This document shows positions 1-5,494 of a stretch of DNA of 6,697 nt, piece after piece. The notes beneath the pieces were generated by a model. The model searched no databases and had not been told where the DNA came from. It saw nothing but the letters and a program-made list of their open reading frames with translations. Every line of letters starts with the position of its first letter. The first letter of the stretch is position 1. Source of the DNA: Phycisphaerales bacterium (GTDB taxonomy: Bacteria; Planctomycetota; Phycisphaerae; UBA1845); contig JAUWNF010000188.1 of NCBI GenBank assembly GCA_030612785.1, forward strand, positions 1 through 6,697, read 5' to 3'. A program made the translations under genes and the position numbers.

Positions 1-82
1 CCTGCGACCAGCCGTGGTCCAACAGCACCATGGCTCGCATGCGGCGCTGTTCCAACTCCTTCGGACTGCCTTTGGATCTCAT
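1..82 (-). CDS. IS630-type transposase, N-terminal fragment cut by the window edge
   Basis: Only the first 27 codons are present. The peptide starts MRSKGSPKELEQRR and continues RMRAMVLLDHGWSQ. This matches the start of the N-terminal helix-turn-helix of IS630-type transposases, where a basic helix, an A-x-x-L-L-x-x-G-W-S stretch and then a V/A-A-R-R-L-G recognition helix are usual. The DDE catalytic domain would lie to the left, outside the window. I chose the ATG at 80-82 because it gives the usual family start. An in-frame ATG at 92-94 would add MFLC and cannot be excluded. Neither has a clear Shine-Dalgarno. The short length makes the family call a pattern judgement, not a domain match. 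Confidence 0.55.
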   Translation of the reverse strand, partial: MRSKGSPKELEQRRMRAMVLLDHGWSQ

Positions 83-137
83 ACATAAGAACATCGGCTC
101 AGAGGAGTCGCTTTATTTAACTATTCAGGGGTCAATA
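1..137 (-). mobile_element. End of an IS630-type insertion sequence, truncated by the window
   Basis: The element holds the 5' part of a leftward transposase gene plus its terminal sequence. Read inward on the minus strand from the TA at 136-137, the end begins TTGACCCCTGAATAG and continues AT-rich to the transposase start. The boundary is inferred: right after the TA, at 138, a different plus-strand reading frame of dockerin-like type begins in mid-gene. IS630/Tc1-mariner elements insert at and duplicate TA, which fits. The other terminal repeat and second TA lie outside the window, so the repeat cannot be confirmed here. Confidence 0.6.
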
Positions 138-191
138 AACGACTTCGCCGCGTTCCAGAAGGCGTTCACCGGCGAAAGCCCGGGGGGCTGA
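138..191 (+). pseudogene. 3' remnant of a dockerin-like (EF-hand tail) protein gene
   Basis: Seventeen codons and a TGA encode NDFAAFQKAFTGESPGG. The pattern (D/N)-L-x-D-F-A-A-F-Q-x-x-F-T-G is a typical final EF-hand-like repeat at the C-terminus of planctomycete secreted proteins, where it follows a D-x-D-x-D calcium loop. Here the loop and everything upstream are missing and are replaced by the insertion-sequence end, whose TA (136-137) would supply the last two bases of a Leu or Val codon in the original frame. The frame stays open a little way into the element but is not coding there. The parent protein cannot be named. The left part, if it survives, should lie beyond the other end of the insertion sequence. 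Confidence 0.5.
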
Positions 192-327
192 CCCCGGATG
201 GGAGACTCTTCAAACAGCGGATGCTTGACTGGCCCGCAGGGTGATCCTTATCCGTGCCCCGACGATGATCAGATCGAACTCAATACTGTGGTCCCGTAGA
301 GTCGTGGACTTGAGCACCGGGAATGGG

Positions 328-1125
328 TCATGCCGGCCCAAGGGAGTAAAAGATCATCCGCCCCGCAGCGATCAGAAGAAAGACCGTGAAGACGACATGA
401 ACGATTCTTACCGGCAGCACGTGCGTTAAGCGGCTGCCCACCAGACTTCCCACGACGGCGCCGGGAATCAGCATAAGCGCCAACCGCACCGAATCCCACA
501 GCGCGAAACCATGCGCAGTGACCAGGGCGTAGTTCTTGAAGCTCGCCCCGATGGCGCTCAGTGCCACGATGGTGGCAGCCGAGTTGGCGATCGCGTTGCG
601 CAGCGGCAGGCGCAGAAGGCGTCGCTGGAGTGGGACCGCAATGAATCCGCCACCCACGCCCAACAACCCGCCCAGGAACCCCGCCGGGACGACCCCGATC
701 CAAGCCCCCCGCCCTCCCCGCAGTAACACGCGAGATTCGCTGTTCGGCTCCTTGGGGTTTTTGCGGAGGACGGTTCGGAGAAGGTCGTCCAGGGCCACGC
801 CGCAGATGAACACTCCGAACACACCGGTCAGATAGACCCGTCCGCTGCCTCTGAAAATCGGTAGCTCGCTTGCCAAAACGCCGAGAATCACGCACGCCGC
901 CGCCGCCGGCACCATCTGCTTGACCACGCCGCCCAGCACGGCGCGGGCCCGCAAGTGCTGGAACACCGCCGGCGCCCCCACGAAGAAGTTGACGATCATC
1001 GCGGCGGCTTGGTGCAAGTGCTGCCGGGGCCCGAACAGGACCGTCATCAGCGGGATCATGACCACGCTGCCGCCGATGCCCAGCAGCCCGCCGGCGAGAC
1101 CGCCACCCAATCCGATCAAGAGCAT
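328..1125 (-). CDS. TauE/SafE-family (sulfite exporter-like) membrane permease
   Basis: This 265-residue inner-membrane protein belongs to the TauE/SafE (formerly DUF81) family, whose characterised members move sulfite, sulfoacetate or related organic anions. The two-fold internal repeat is visible. GLLGIGGS (13-20) in the first half is mirrored by GLLGVGGG (153-160) in the second, each followed by V/I-x-x-P. Each half also has the companion motif, HQAAAMIVNF (38-47) and RNAIANSAATI (176-186). About seven to eight hydrophobic segments are separated by a polar Arg/Lys-rich loop near 118-140. The length is normal for the family. The ATG starts almost within the first membrane helix, which is usual here. 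Only a weak GAAGAAG lies upstream, and the frame is closed by a TGA about 20 codons further upstream. It is divergent from the next gene. The substrate cannot be told from sequence, and no sulfur-metabolism neighbour is present. Confidence 0.88.
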   Translation of the reverse strand: MLLIGLGGGLAGGLLGIGGSVVMIPLMTVLFGPRQHLHQAAAMIVNFFVGAPAVFQHLRARAVLGGVVKQMVPAAAACVILGVLASELPIFRGSGRVYLTGVFGVFICGVALDDLLRTVLRKNPKEPNSESRVLLRGGRGAWIGVVPAGFLGGLLGVGGGFIAVPLQRRLLRLPLRNAIANSAATIVALSAIGASFKNYALVTAHGFALWDSVRLALMLIPGAVVGSLVGSRLTHVLPVRIVHVVFTVFLLIAAGRMIFYSLGPA

Positions 1126-1183
1126 CCAGACTTCTTCAAACTTTCGGCGCCCACCGAGAGACAGGCAATTGGACGCCCCCGGG

Positions 1184-1208
1184 TTGCGTCAGGCGACGTT
1201 TGACGCAA
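1184..1208. promoter_or_regulatory. Perfect inverted repeat, candidate operator
   Basis: TTGCGTCA (1184-1191) and TGACGCAA (1201-1208) are perfect inverted half-sites separated by 9 bp, giving a centre-to-centre spacing of 17 bp. That spacing suits a dimeric regulator. It lies 59 to 83 bp upstream of the TauE-like gene's ATG, in the zone expected for its promoter. No regulator gene is adjacent, so the binding protein is unknown. It could instead form a hairpin in a 5' leader. Confidence 0.4.
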
Positions 1209-1225
1209 GCATAGTGCGGCATTGG

Positions 1226-1268
1226 CAACGGGGTCCCGACTTTGCCGCCCGGGTACCCCATCCCGTTG
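1226..1268. repeat. Structured palindromic repeat, copy A
   Basis: The 27-bp core (1226-1252) begins CAACGGGGTCCCGACTTT and recurs with a few substitutions 82 bp downstream. This copy also folds. GGGGT (1230-1234) pairs with ACCCC (1255-1259), CCCG (1235-1238) pairs with CGGG (1250-1253) across a single bulged T, and an alternative outer stem CAACGGG/CCCGTTG joins 1226-1232 to 1262-1268. The design resembles a REP-type palindromic unit. No U-run follows, so it is not an evident intrinsic terminator. Confidence 0.5.
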
Positions 1269-1307
1269 CGCCGGCCACTGGGGCCGACGATCGGGGTGGG
1301 GGACGAA

Positions 1308-1334
1308 CAACGGGGTCTCGACTTTACCTCCCGG
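1308..1334. repeat. Direct repeat, copy B of the 1226-1252 core
   Basis: This copy begins CAACGGGGTCTCGACTTT and ends CCCGG. By eye it matches 24 of 27 positions of copy A. The 3' arm that lets copy A fold is not conserved, so only the core is shared. Both copies point the same way, with starts 82 bp apart. Confidence 0.5.
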
Positions 1335-1442
1335 TGCCCGTAGAGTATTCCGGTCGGACGAACCGGGCGGCACGGTTCACCTTCGGGTTTCCGTCGAAAC
1401 ACGAGTCTGTGTCCGCAGGCTCAGACAGAAAGAGCGTGAGTC

Positions 1443-2573
1443 ATGTGCAACCTATTCTGCGCCCACCGGAATGTTTTTGGGTTGTTGATCCTGTTGGGGA
1501 TCGTCCTGGCGCCGCACGCGCGGGCCGAGGTTCTGCAAATCGACGCCGCCATCAGCGCGGAAGTGCAGGAGTTCGTCGCCGGCGAAGAGGGCTCCTTCGA
1601 CTCCGCCTTCGAGGAGTTCGGCACCACCTCGGCCGTACTCCCCATCCAGGTTATTGCCAGGCTACTGCCCCCCGAAGACGCCGAAACCACCGATTTCATC
1701 GCCGCCACGTTCGTGGATTTCCGCGATCCGACCGCGTCGGAGACGGTCAACCCACGGGAGTTCGGCCTTGAAATGCAGGTTTACTCCCAGGGATCGGACC
1801 TCAGCTTCGCCAACCACGCCGTCGCCAACGAGACTCGCCACGTAGTTTTCAGTGCCGCGGAACTCGATCTGGAAGAGGACAAGACCGAGCGCTTGGTGCA
1901 GAGTCACGTGTTCGCATCCGGCGCGGTCGTAATCTGGAGCCAGGACCCCACCCGCGACCTCACCGGGCTGTCCGTCATCCTGAAGATCACCGTCGAGCAG
2001 TTGCTGCCCGAGTCCGATCCGGTCGAGGTCTTCGGGGCTTCGGTAACGGCTGAGGGGACTTCGGACGGAAGCGTGGTCCTCGACGCACCGGACGGAATCT
2101 TCGCTCTGTTGGGAGGCCCGGAACTGATCAGGGCGACCGCCGGGTTTACCGAAGATCAACTTCTCGAGGAGTTGGCGGCGTTGGGCAACGTCTATCTGGT
2201 CATCATCCCGGAGCAGAGCGTGCCGTATTCGTACACCGGCCCTGAGGGTGTCGAGTTCTCCCTCAAAGCCACGGTCGAAGCCTGGGTCGTCAACCTCCCC
2301 GGCGGCACGGGTATCGGGGCGGTCTTCGGTCGCCCGTTCGAGGCCCTCGCCCAGGCGGTGGGTGAATCGGTCGGTGCGCAGACCAAAGGCGCCGTTACAC
2401 AGGCGGCCGTCAACCAGGCGCTGGCCAATGCCCGAGCGCCCAGCAGAAGCGAACCCCGCAATATCCCCGCCGCGGCAACGCCTTGGGGAGCATGTGGCGC
2501 ACTCGGCGTGGGGACGCTCGCGATGGCGCTGGGCTTGCCCGTGGCTGCGCTGTGCGTTCGGCGCTGGGACTGA
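1443..2573 (+). CDS. Secreted protein of unknown function with a Cys-Gly/helix/Arg C-terminal sorting tail
   Basis: I do not recognise this 376-residue protein. Residues 1-28 form a signal peptide, with a polar basic start, the hydrophobic core VFGLLILLGIVL (11-22), and an ARA cleavage site before E29. The mature part is acidic with alternating hydrophobic strands, suggesting beta-rich folding, and I find no catalytic motif. An Ala/Gln/Val-rich helix-like stretch (about 307-333) and a Pro/Ser/Arg-rich linker (about 333-347) precede the tail. The tail has WGACG with Cys351-Gly352, a membrane-length hydrophobic segment (about 352-372), then Arg373-Arg374. That three-part layout is typical of C-terminal sorting signals processed by exosortase- or rhombosortase-like enzymes. 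The Cys recalls the Cys-bearing (MYXO-CTERM-like) type, though the match is only in form. ATG at 1443 is preceded by a purine-rich AGAAAGAG. It is probably exported and transiently or permanently membrane-anchored. Confidence 0.75.
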   Translation: MCNLFCAHRNVFGLLILLGIVLAPHARAEVLQIDAAISAEVQEFVAGEEGSFDSAFEEFGTTSAVLPIQVIARLLPPEDAETTDFIAATFVDFRDPTASETVNPREFGLEMQVYSQGSDLSFANHAVANETRHVVFSAAELDLEEDKTERLVQSHVFASGAVVIWSQDPTRDLTGLSVILKITVEQLLPESDPVEVFGASVTAEGTSDGSVVLDAPDGIFALLGGPELIRATAGFTEDQLLEELAALGNVYLVIIPEQSVPYSYTGPEGVEFSLKATVEAWVVNLPGGTGIGAVFGRPFEALAQAVGESVGAQTKGAVTQAAVNQALANARAPSRSEPRNIPAAATPWGACGALGVGTLAMALGLPVAALCVRRWD

Positions 2574-2590
2574 GCCTGCCCGGGGGGGGC

Positions 2591-2619
2591 TTGACCAGTG
2601 GGCGGCGCGTCGATATATT
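2591..2619 (+). promoter_or_regulatory. Sigma70-type promoter for the amidohydrolase gene
   Basis: TTGACC (2591-2596) and TATATT (2614-2619) are separated by exactly 17 bp, close to the TTGACA/TATAAT consensus. Transcription would begin near 2625-2627, giving a leader of about 48 nt before the ATG at 2674. It starts just after the stop of the preceding gene, so the amidohydrolase probably has its own transcript. Confidence 0.6.
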
Positions 2620-2673
2620 CCTAACCTCTTGGAATTGGTGCGGTTACAACATTTCGCGTAGAGTGCGGGGGCA

Positions 2674-3591
2674 ATGATCGTTGACTGTTTCACACATGTT
2701 TGGGACTCGCCCAGTCAGGTGGGTTTGGGCGCGGACACCCGCCGGGGGCGCCTGAAGTTTGCGCTAATCGGCGGTCGGGAAGGCGAGGCCCCCGTTGCCA
2801 CTTCGCGGCAGCACTTCGAGGCCTGTGAACCCGTGGATCGAACGATTGTCCTGGGCTTCAAGAGTCACTACCTCGGCGCGGAGATCAGCAACGACGATGT
2901 CGCCGCTTATGTGCGCGAGCACCCGGACAAGCTCATCGGCTTCGCCGGCATCGATCCGACGAGGCCGAAAGAGGCGCTTGTGGACCTGCAGCGCACTCGT
3001 GACGAGCTTGGCATGCGCGGTCTGGCCATCGCCCCGGCGGCCCAGGACTTCCACCCCTCCCACAGCACCGCCCACCGGCTATACGAGGTGGCGTCGGAAC
3101 TGGAGATGCCCGTGCTGTTTCACCCCGGCGTCGATTTCGGGGCCCGGACCAAGCTGGAGTACGCCCGGCCGGTCTTGCTGGACGAGGTTGCCCGCGAGCA
3201 TCCGGACCTCAAGATCATTATCGCGCACATGGGTTACCCCTGGGTGCAGGAAACCATCGTGATGCTCGGCAAACACGCCAACGTCTACTCGGACATCAGT
3301 TGGTTGTTGCACCAGCCGTGGCAGGCGTATCTGGCGCTCTCCTCGGCGCACCAGTACGGTGTAATCGACAAGCTGTTGTTCGGCAGCGGATTCCCGTTTA
3401 CCAGCGCCGCGCACACCATGGAGGCCCTGTACAGCATTAACCACATGTGTCACGGCACCAATCTGCCCGCCATCCCCCGGGAGCAACTCCGCGGTATCGT
3501 CGAGCGCAACGCCCTCGAGTTGCTCTCGATCCGCATAGACAATCGGGTGTCCGCGCGCGACCACAACCGCGCCTTGCCTGAGGAAGACTAA
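2674..3591 (+). CDS. Amidohydrolase-2 family TIM-barrel protein with altered metal ligands
   Basis: This 305-residue cytoplasmic protein has the landmarks of the amidohydrolase-2 family (ACMSD/gamma-resorcylate decarboxylase relatives), which hydrolyse or decarboxylate small carboxylic substrates at a Zn or Mn centre. These are an N-terminal DCFTHVW strand (4-10), I-G-F-A-G-I-D-P (88-95), VLFHPG with His150, AHMGYPW with His185 (184-190), YSDIS (205-209), LLFGSGFPF (234-242), and a C-terminal RGIVERNALELL helix (273-284). The length is normal. Two expected ligands differ. The HxH motif reads F6-T-H8, and the Asp of the usual FGSDxP motif is Gly239. The protein may therefore use a different metal set or be non-catalytic, or this may be an unusual subfamily. 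The ATG has a weak GGGGG-type site upstream. A dedicated promoter precedes it. The substrate is unknown. Confidence 0.85.
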   Translation: MIVDCFTHVWDSPSQVGLGADTRRGRLKFALIGGREGEAPVATSRQHFEACEPVDRTIVLGFKSHYLGAEISNDDVAAYVREHPDKLIGFAGIDPTRPKEALVDLQRTRDELGMRGLAIAPAAQDFHPSHSTAHRLYEVASELEMPVLFHPGVDFGARTKLEYARPVLLDEVAREHPDLKIIIAHMGYPWVQETIVMLGKHANVYSDISWLLHQPWQAYLALSSAHQYGVIDKLLFGSGFPFTSAAHTMEALYSINHMCHGTNLPAIPREQLRGIVERNALELLSIRIDNRVSARDHNRALPEED

Positions 3592-3601
3592 GCGGCGGAC
3601 C

Positions 3602-3793
3602 TCATTCGTCTTGGGTTGCGTTCTGGTCCAGTGCATCGCTTGCGGCTGAGGTGATCAACGCTTGGATCACGTCGGAAAGCCCGACGGTGACGCCGCTGGT
3701 AACACCTTCACGGACTACGTCGATGCAGCCTCCCGAGGCAAGGCAACCACATACCACCACCAACAGCGCGCCCATAGACTTCGGTCTACGCAT
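3602..3793 (-). CDS. Small lipoprotein
   Basis: This 63-residue protein has a lipoprotein signal: MRRPKSMG, a hydrophobic core ALLVVV, then CGCLASGGC with the lipidated Cys predicted at 23. The mature part is about 41 residues, rich in Ser, Thr, Val and Ala, with an amphipathic stretch SDVIQALITSAASDAL and a polar acidic end. It has no domain I recognise. A longer frame reaches a GTG at 3809-3811, but there the Shine-Dalgarno GGGAGG would itself be codons 3-4. That GGAGG lies 6 nt before the ATG at 3791-3793 and 3 nt before the ATG at 3794-3796, so I take the former. It follows the phosphate transporter gene on the same strand after a 102-bp gap and ends 10 bp from the convergent amidohydrolase. 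The role is unknown, and a link to phosphate uptake is only positional. Confidence 0.62.
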   Translation of the reverse strand: MRRPKSMGALLVVVCGCLASGGCIDVVREGVTSGVTVGLSDVIQALITSAASDALDQNATQDE

Positions 3794-3895
3794 CATGGTC
3801 CTCCCGGCCACCTGTTTTTTGGTGTCCGCGTGCCCGGTCCCATCGGTCCGGAACCTTCGCCGTCCATCCTACCGCCGCGGTCGATACCAATGCTC

Positions 3896-5494
3896 CTACT
3901 CCTCTTCGAGGGCGAAGTCTTCGGGGTGCATGCGCTCCTCGGCGGCTTCGCGAACGTGTCGCTCGTGCGTGTCGGAGCGCCGCTTGAGGTAACGGCGGAC
4001 CATCAAGTTCGCGCCAATCCCCACGAGCATGCCCGCTATCCCGAGATGGAAGATGACGCGGCAGACCAGTCCCGCACAAACCGCCGCAATCACCGCCGCC
4101 GCGAACCAGCAAAACACTACCCAGAGGAACCGCCCGAGTTTCAGGGCGCTGTCGCCGCGCTGGAAGATGCGATCACCCATGCCCGTAGCCATAATGGCGG
4201 AGAAGGCAACGTAGGTGGTCGAGACCGGGTAACCCAGGCTCGAGGCCGTCGCGATCACGCTGGCGGAGACGTACGTGATCACGCAGGCCCGCAGACTGTC
4301 ATAGTGCATCTGCTTGCCGCGCGGAGTCCAGGCCGGTGGCGGCGCCAGACCGGGACGCCGACGCTGCTGCTCCAGTATCCATTGCGCCAGACGGACGAAC
4401 GCTGCCGGTGCCCAGAGCTTGACGTGGTCGCCCATGCTGCCGGAGCGAACCGCCGCCGCCGTCACTCGCTGGGCGTTCTTGGTCATCATCCCCAAGAACA
4501 ATAAGATACCGCAGGCCCCCAACAACGCGTGTGGAACCTTCACCTCTGTTGCCACCGTCACGGCGTCGGCATTGCCTTGGAACCAGGCCCAGAACAGAGT
4601 AATTACCGCGATACCCGGCGACGCGCAATTGGCCAGATCGTTTTGCCCGAAAGCAAACGCCATCGCGAGGGTCCCTAGAACTGCCAATACCGGGAACAGG
4701 AGCCTGGCTGCCTTCTTGCCAACGACTACCAACAACAGGTGAATCAGGACTGCGAAGATGCCCCAGAGCACCAGAATGACGACCAGGGCACCGTAAAACT
4801 CAATAAACTCGCTCTTGAGCTCCTTGACGAAGCTCACGCTCTTCATGCCCTTCACCAGCAAGAAATAGCACAAACCGGCCAGCATGCCTCCGCCGATCCA
4901 GCCCCCGTGGGCCAAGAGGACGTTCAGGTTGCTGGTGCGGTCGCGTATCGCGCCGCGGACGATTCGCTGGACGAAGAACGACATGACCCCGGCGAGGATG
5001 ATGGAGATCGCGATCGCTTGGATGACCTTGGCAAACTTGTCCCAGTGGACGATATCGAAGTACTGAATGGCGAAGGAGGCGCCCAACAACTCGAAGACCA
5101 GGGTGGCCGTGGTACTAACCGGCATACCGAAGGCCGAATACCCGTAGAGCAGAATCGTATCGACGATGTAGACGGAAACGTAGACGCACAGGGCCTGCTC
5201 CAACGTCAGCATGGTGGGGTTGAAGATGCCCTTGCGGGCGGTGTCGATCACCGACGAGGCGAAGACCGCCCCGAGGATCACGCCCACACCCGCCACGCGG
5301 ATAGCGACCCGGCGCGACAAAATGCGTGCGCCGAACACGGCGTTGATCAGGTTGGCGGCGTCGTTTCGCCCGACCTCGATCGTGTCCCAGACCAACATCC
5401 CTACGGCCACCACCAGAACGGCCCACAGGAAGGAGGGTGAAGCCGACTGTTGAGCGCCGATCGCCACCGTGGTCGTTACGTCTGCGAGTAGCAT
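3896..5494 (-). CDS. pit: PiT-family inorganic phosphate transporter
   Basis: This 532-residue inner-membrane permease belongs to the PiT (PHO4) family, which imports phosphate by H+ or Na+ symport. The inverted two-fold signature is clear. GRNDAAN (42-48) and GMPVSTTA (123-130) lie in the first half, and GQNDLAN (283-289) and GYPVSTTY (421-428) in the second. The long hydrophilic loop (about 365-397, QQRRRPGLAPPPAW region) and the charged C-terminal tail (from about 500, ending FALEEE) face the cytoplasm by analogy. The His that usually follows STT in E. coli and animal PiTs is Ala130 and Tyr428. I recall the STTxxxVFELLGA/STTY variant from a longer bacterial PiT subgroup, so this is probably a clade trait. 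The ATG at 5494 lies inside the 3' end of the upstream GxxExxY frame (19-bp overlap) and has only a weak upstream purine site. The upstream DUF47 gene supports the assignment. Confidence 0.92.
   Translation of the reverse strand: MLLADVTTTVAIGAQQSASPSFLWAVLVVAVGMLVWDTIEVGRNDAANLINAVFGARILSRRVAIRVAGVGVILGAVFASSVIDTARKGIFNPTMLTLEQALCVYVSVYIVDTILLYGYSAFGMPVSTTATLVFELLGASFAIQYFDIVHWDKFAKVIQAIAISIILAGVMSFFVQRIVRGAIRDRTSNLNVLLAHGGWIGGGMLAGLCYFLLVKGMKSVSFVKELKSEFIEFYGALVVILVLWGIFAVLIHLLLVVVGKKAARLLFPVLAVLGTLAMAFAFGQNDLANCASPGIAVITLFWAWFQGNADAVTVATEVKVPHALLGACGILLFLGMMTKNAQRVTAAAVRSGSMGDHVKLWAPAAFVRLAQWILEQQRRRPGLAPPPAWTPRGKQMHYDSLRACVITYVSASVIATASSLGYPVSTTYVAFSAIMATGMGDRIFQRGDSALKLGRFLWVVFCWFAAAVIAAVCAGLVCRVIFHLGIAGMLVGIGANLMVRRYLKRRSDTHERHVREAAEERMHPEDFALEEE

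Larger units (their letters stand above)
1126..1442. other. Divergent intergenic region, 317 bp, non-coding
   Basis: This region separates the minus-strand TauE-like gene from the plus-strand secreted-protein gene, so it should contain both promoters. I see no convincing -35/-10 pair for either. It does contain an 8-bp perfect inverted repeat (1184-1208), two copies of a 27-bp repeat (1226-1252 and 1308-1334), and short hairpins such as CCGGT/ACCGG at 1350-1366. Open frames crossing it in several phases have no recognisable protein character. Confidence 0.7.

Noticed and set aside
180..197. CCGGGG/CCCCGG hairpin spanning the stop codon of the dockerin-like remnant
   Set aside because: A 6-bp stem is possible but there is no following T-run, so I do not call it a terminator.
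269..895. Minus-strand frame overlapping the TauE-like gene in another phase
   Set aside because: It lacks the membrane segments and GxxGxGG repeats found in the overlapping frame, so it is a shadow.
293..1346. Ten-base match CCCGTAGAGT at 293-302 and 1337-1346
   Set aside because: It is too short to distinguish from chance in a window of this size, and the flanks do not match.
1662..2693. Long minus-strand open frame (343 codons) antisense to the secreted-protein gene
   Set aside because: Its translation is Arg/Gly/Asp-rich without domain character, and it mirrors codon positions of a plus-strand gene that has a signal peptide and sorting tail. Long antisense frames are expected at this GC content.
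3584..3612. AAGAC/GTCTT inverted pair between the convergent amidohydrolase and lipoprotein genes
   Set aside because: A 5-bp stem with a loop of about 19 bases and no T-run is too weak to be a bidirectional terminator.
3812..3895. Possible promoter for the lipoprotein or terminator for pit
   Set aside because: The best -35/-10-like pair on the minus strand has a 13-bp spacer, and the only homopolymer run is on the wrong strand for a pit terminator.
3662..4504. Plus-strand open frame (280 codons) across the lipoprotein and pit 3' end
   Set aside because: It is low-complexity, His/Arg/Pro-rich translation opposite a clear PiT transporter and a lipoprotein with a good ribosome site.
4739..5440. 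Plus-strand open frame (233 codons) opposite pit
   Set aside because: The composition (Asp, Gln, Gly, His-rich) is the usual reverse-complement shadow of membrane-helix codons. No motif is present.
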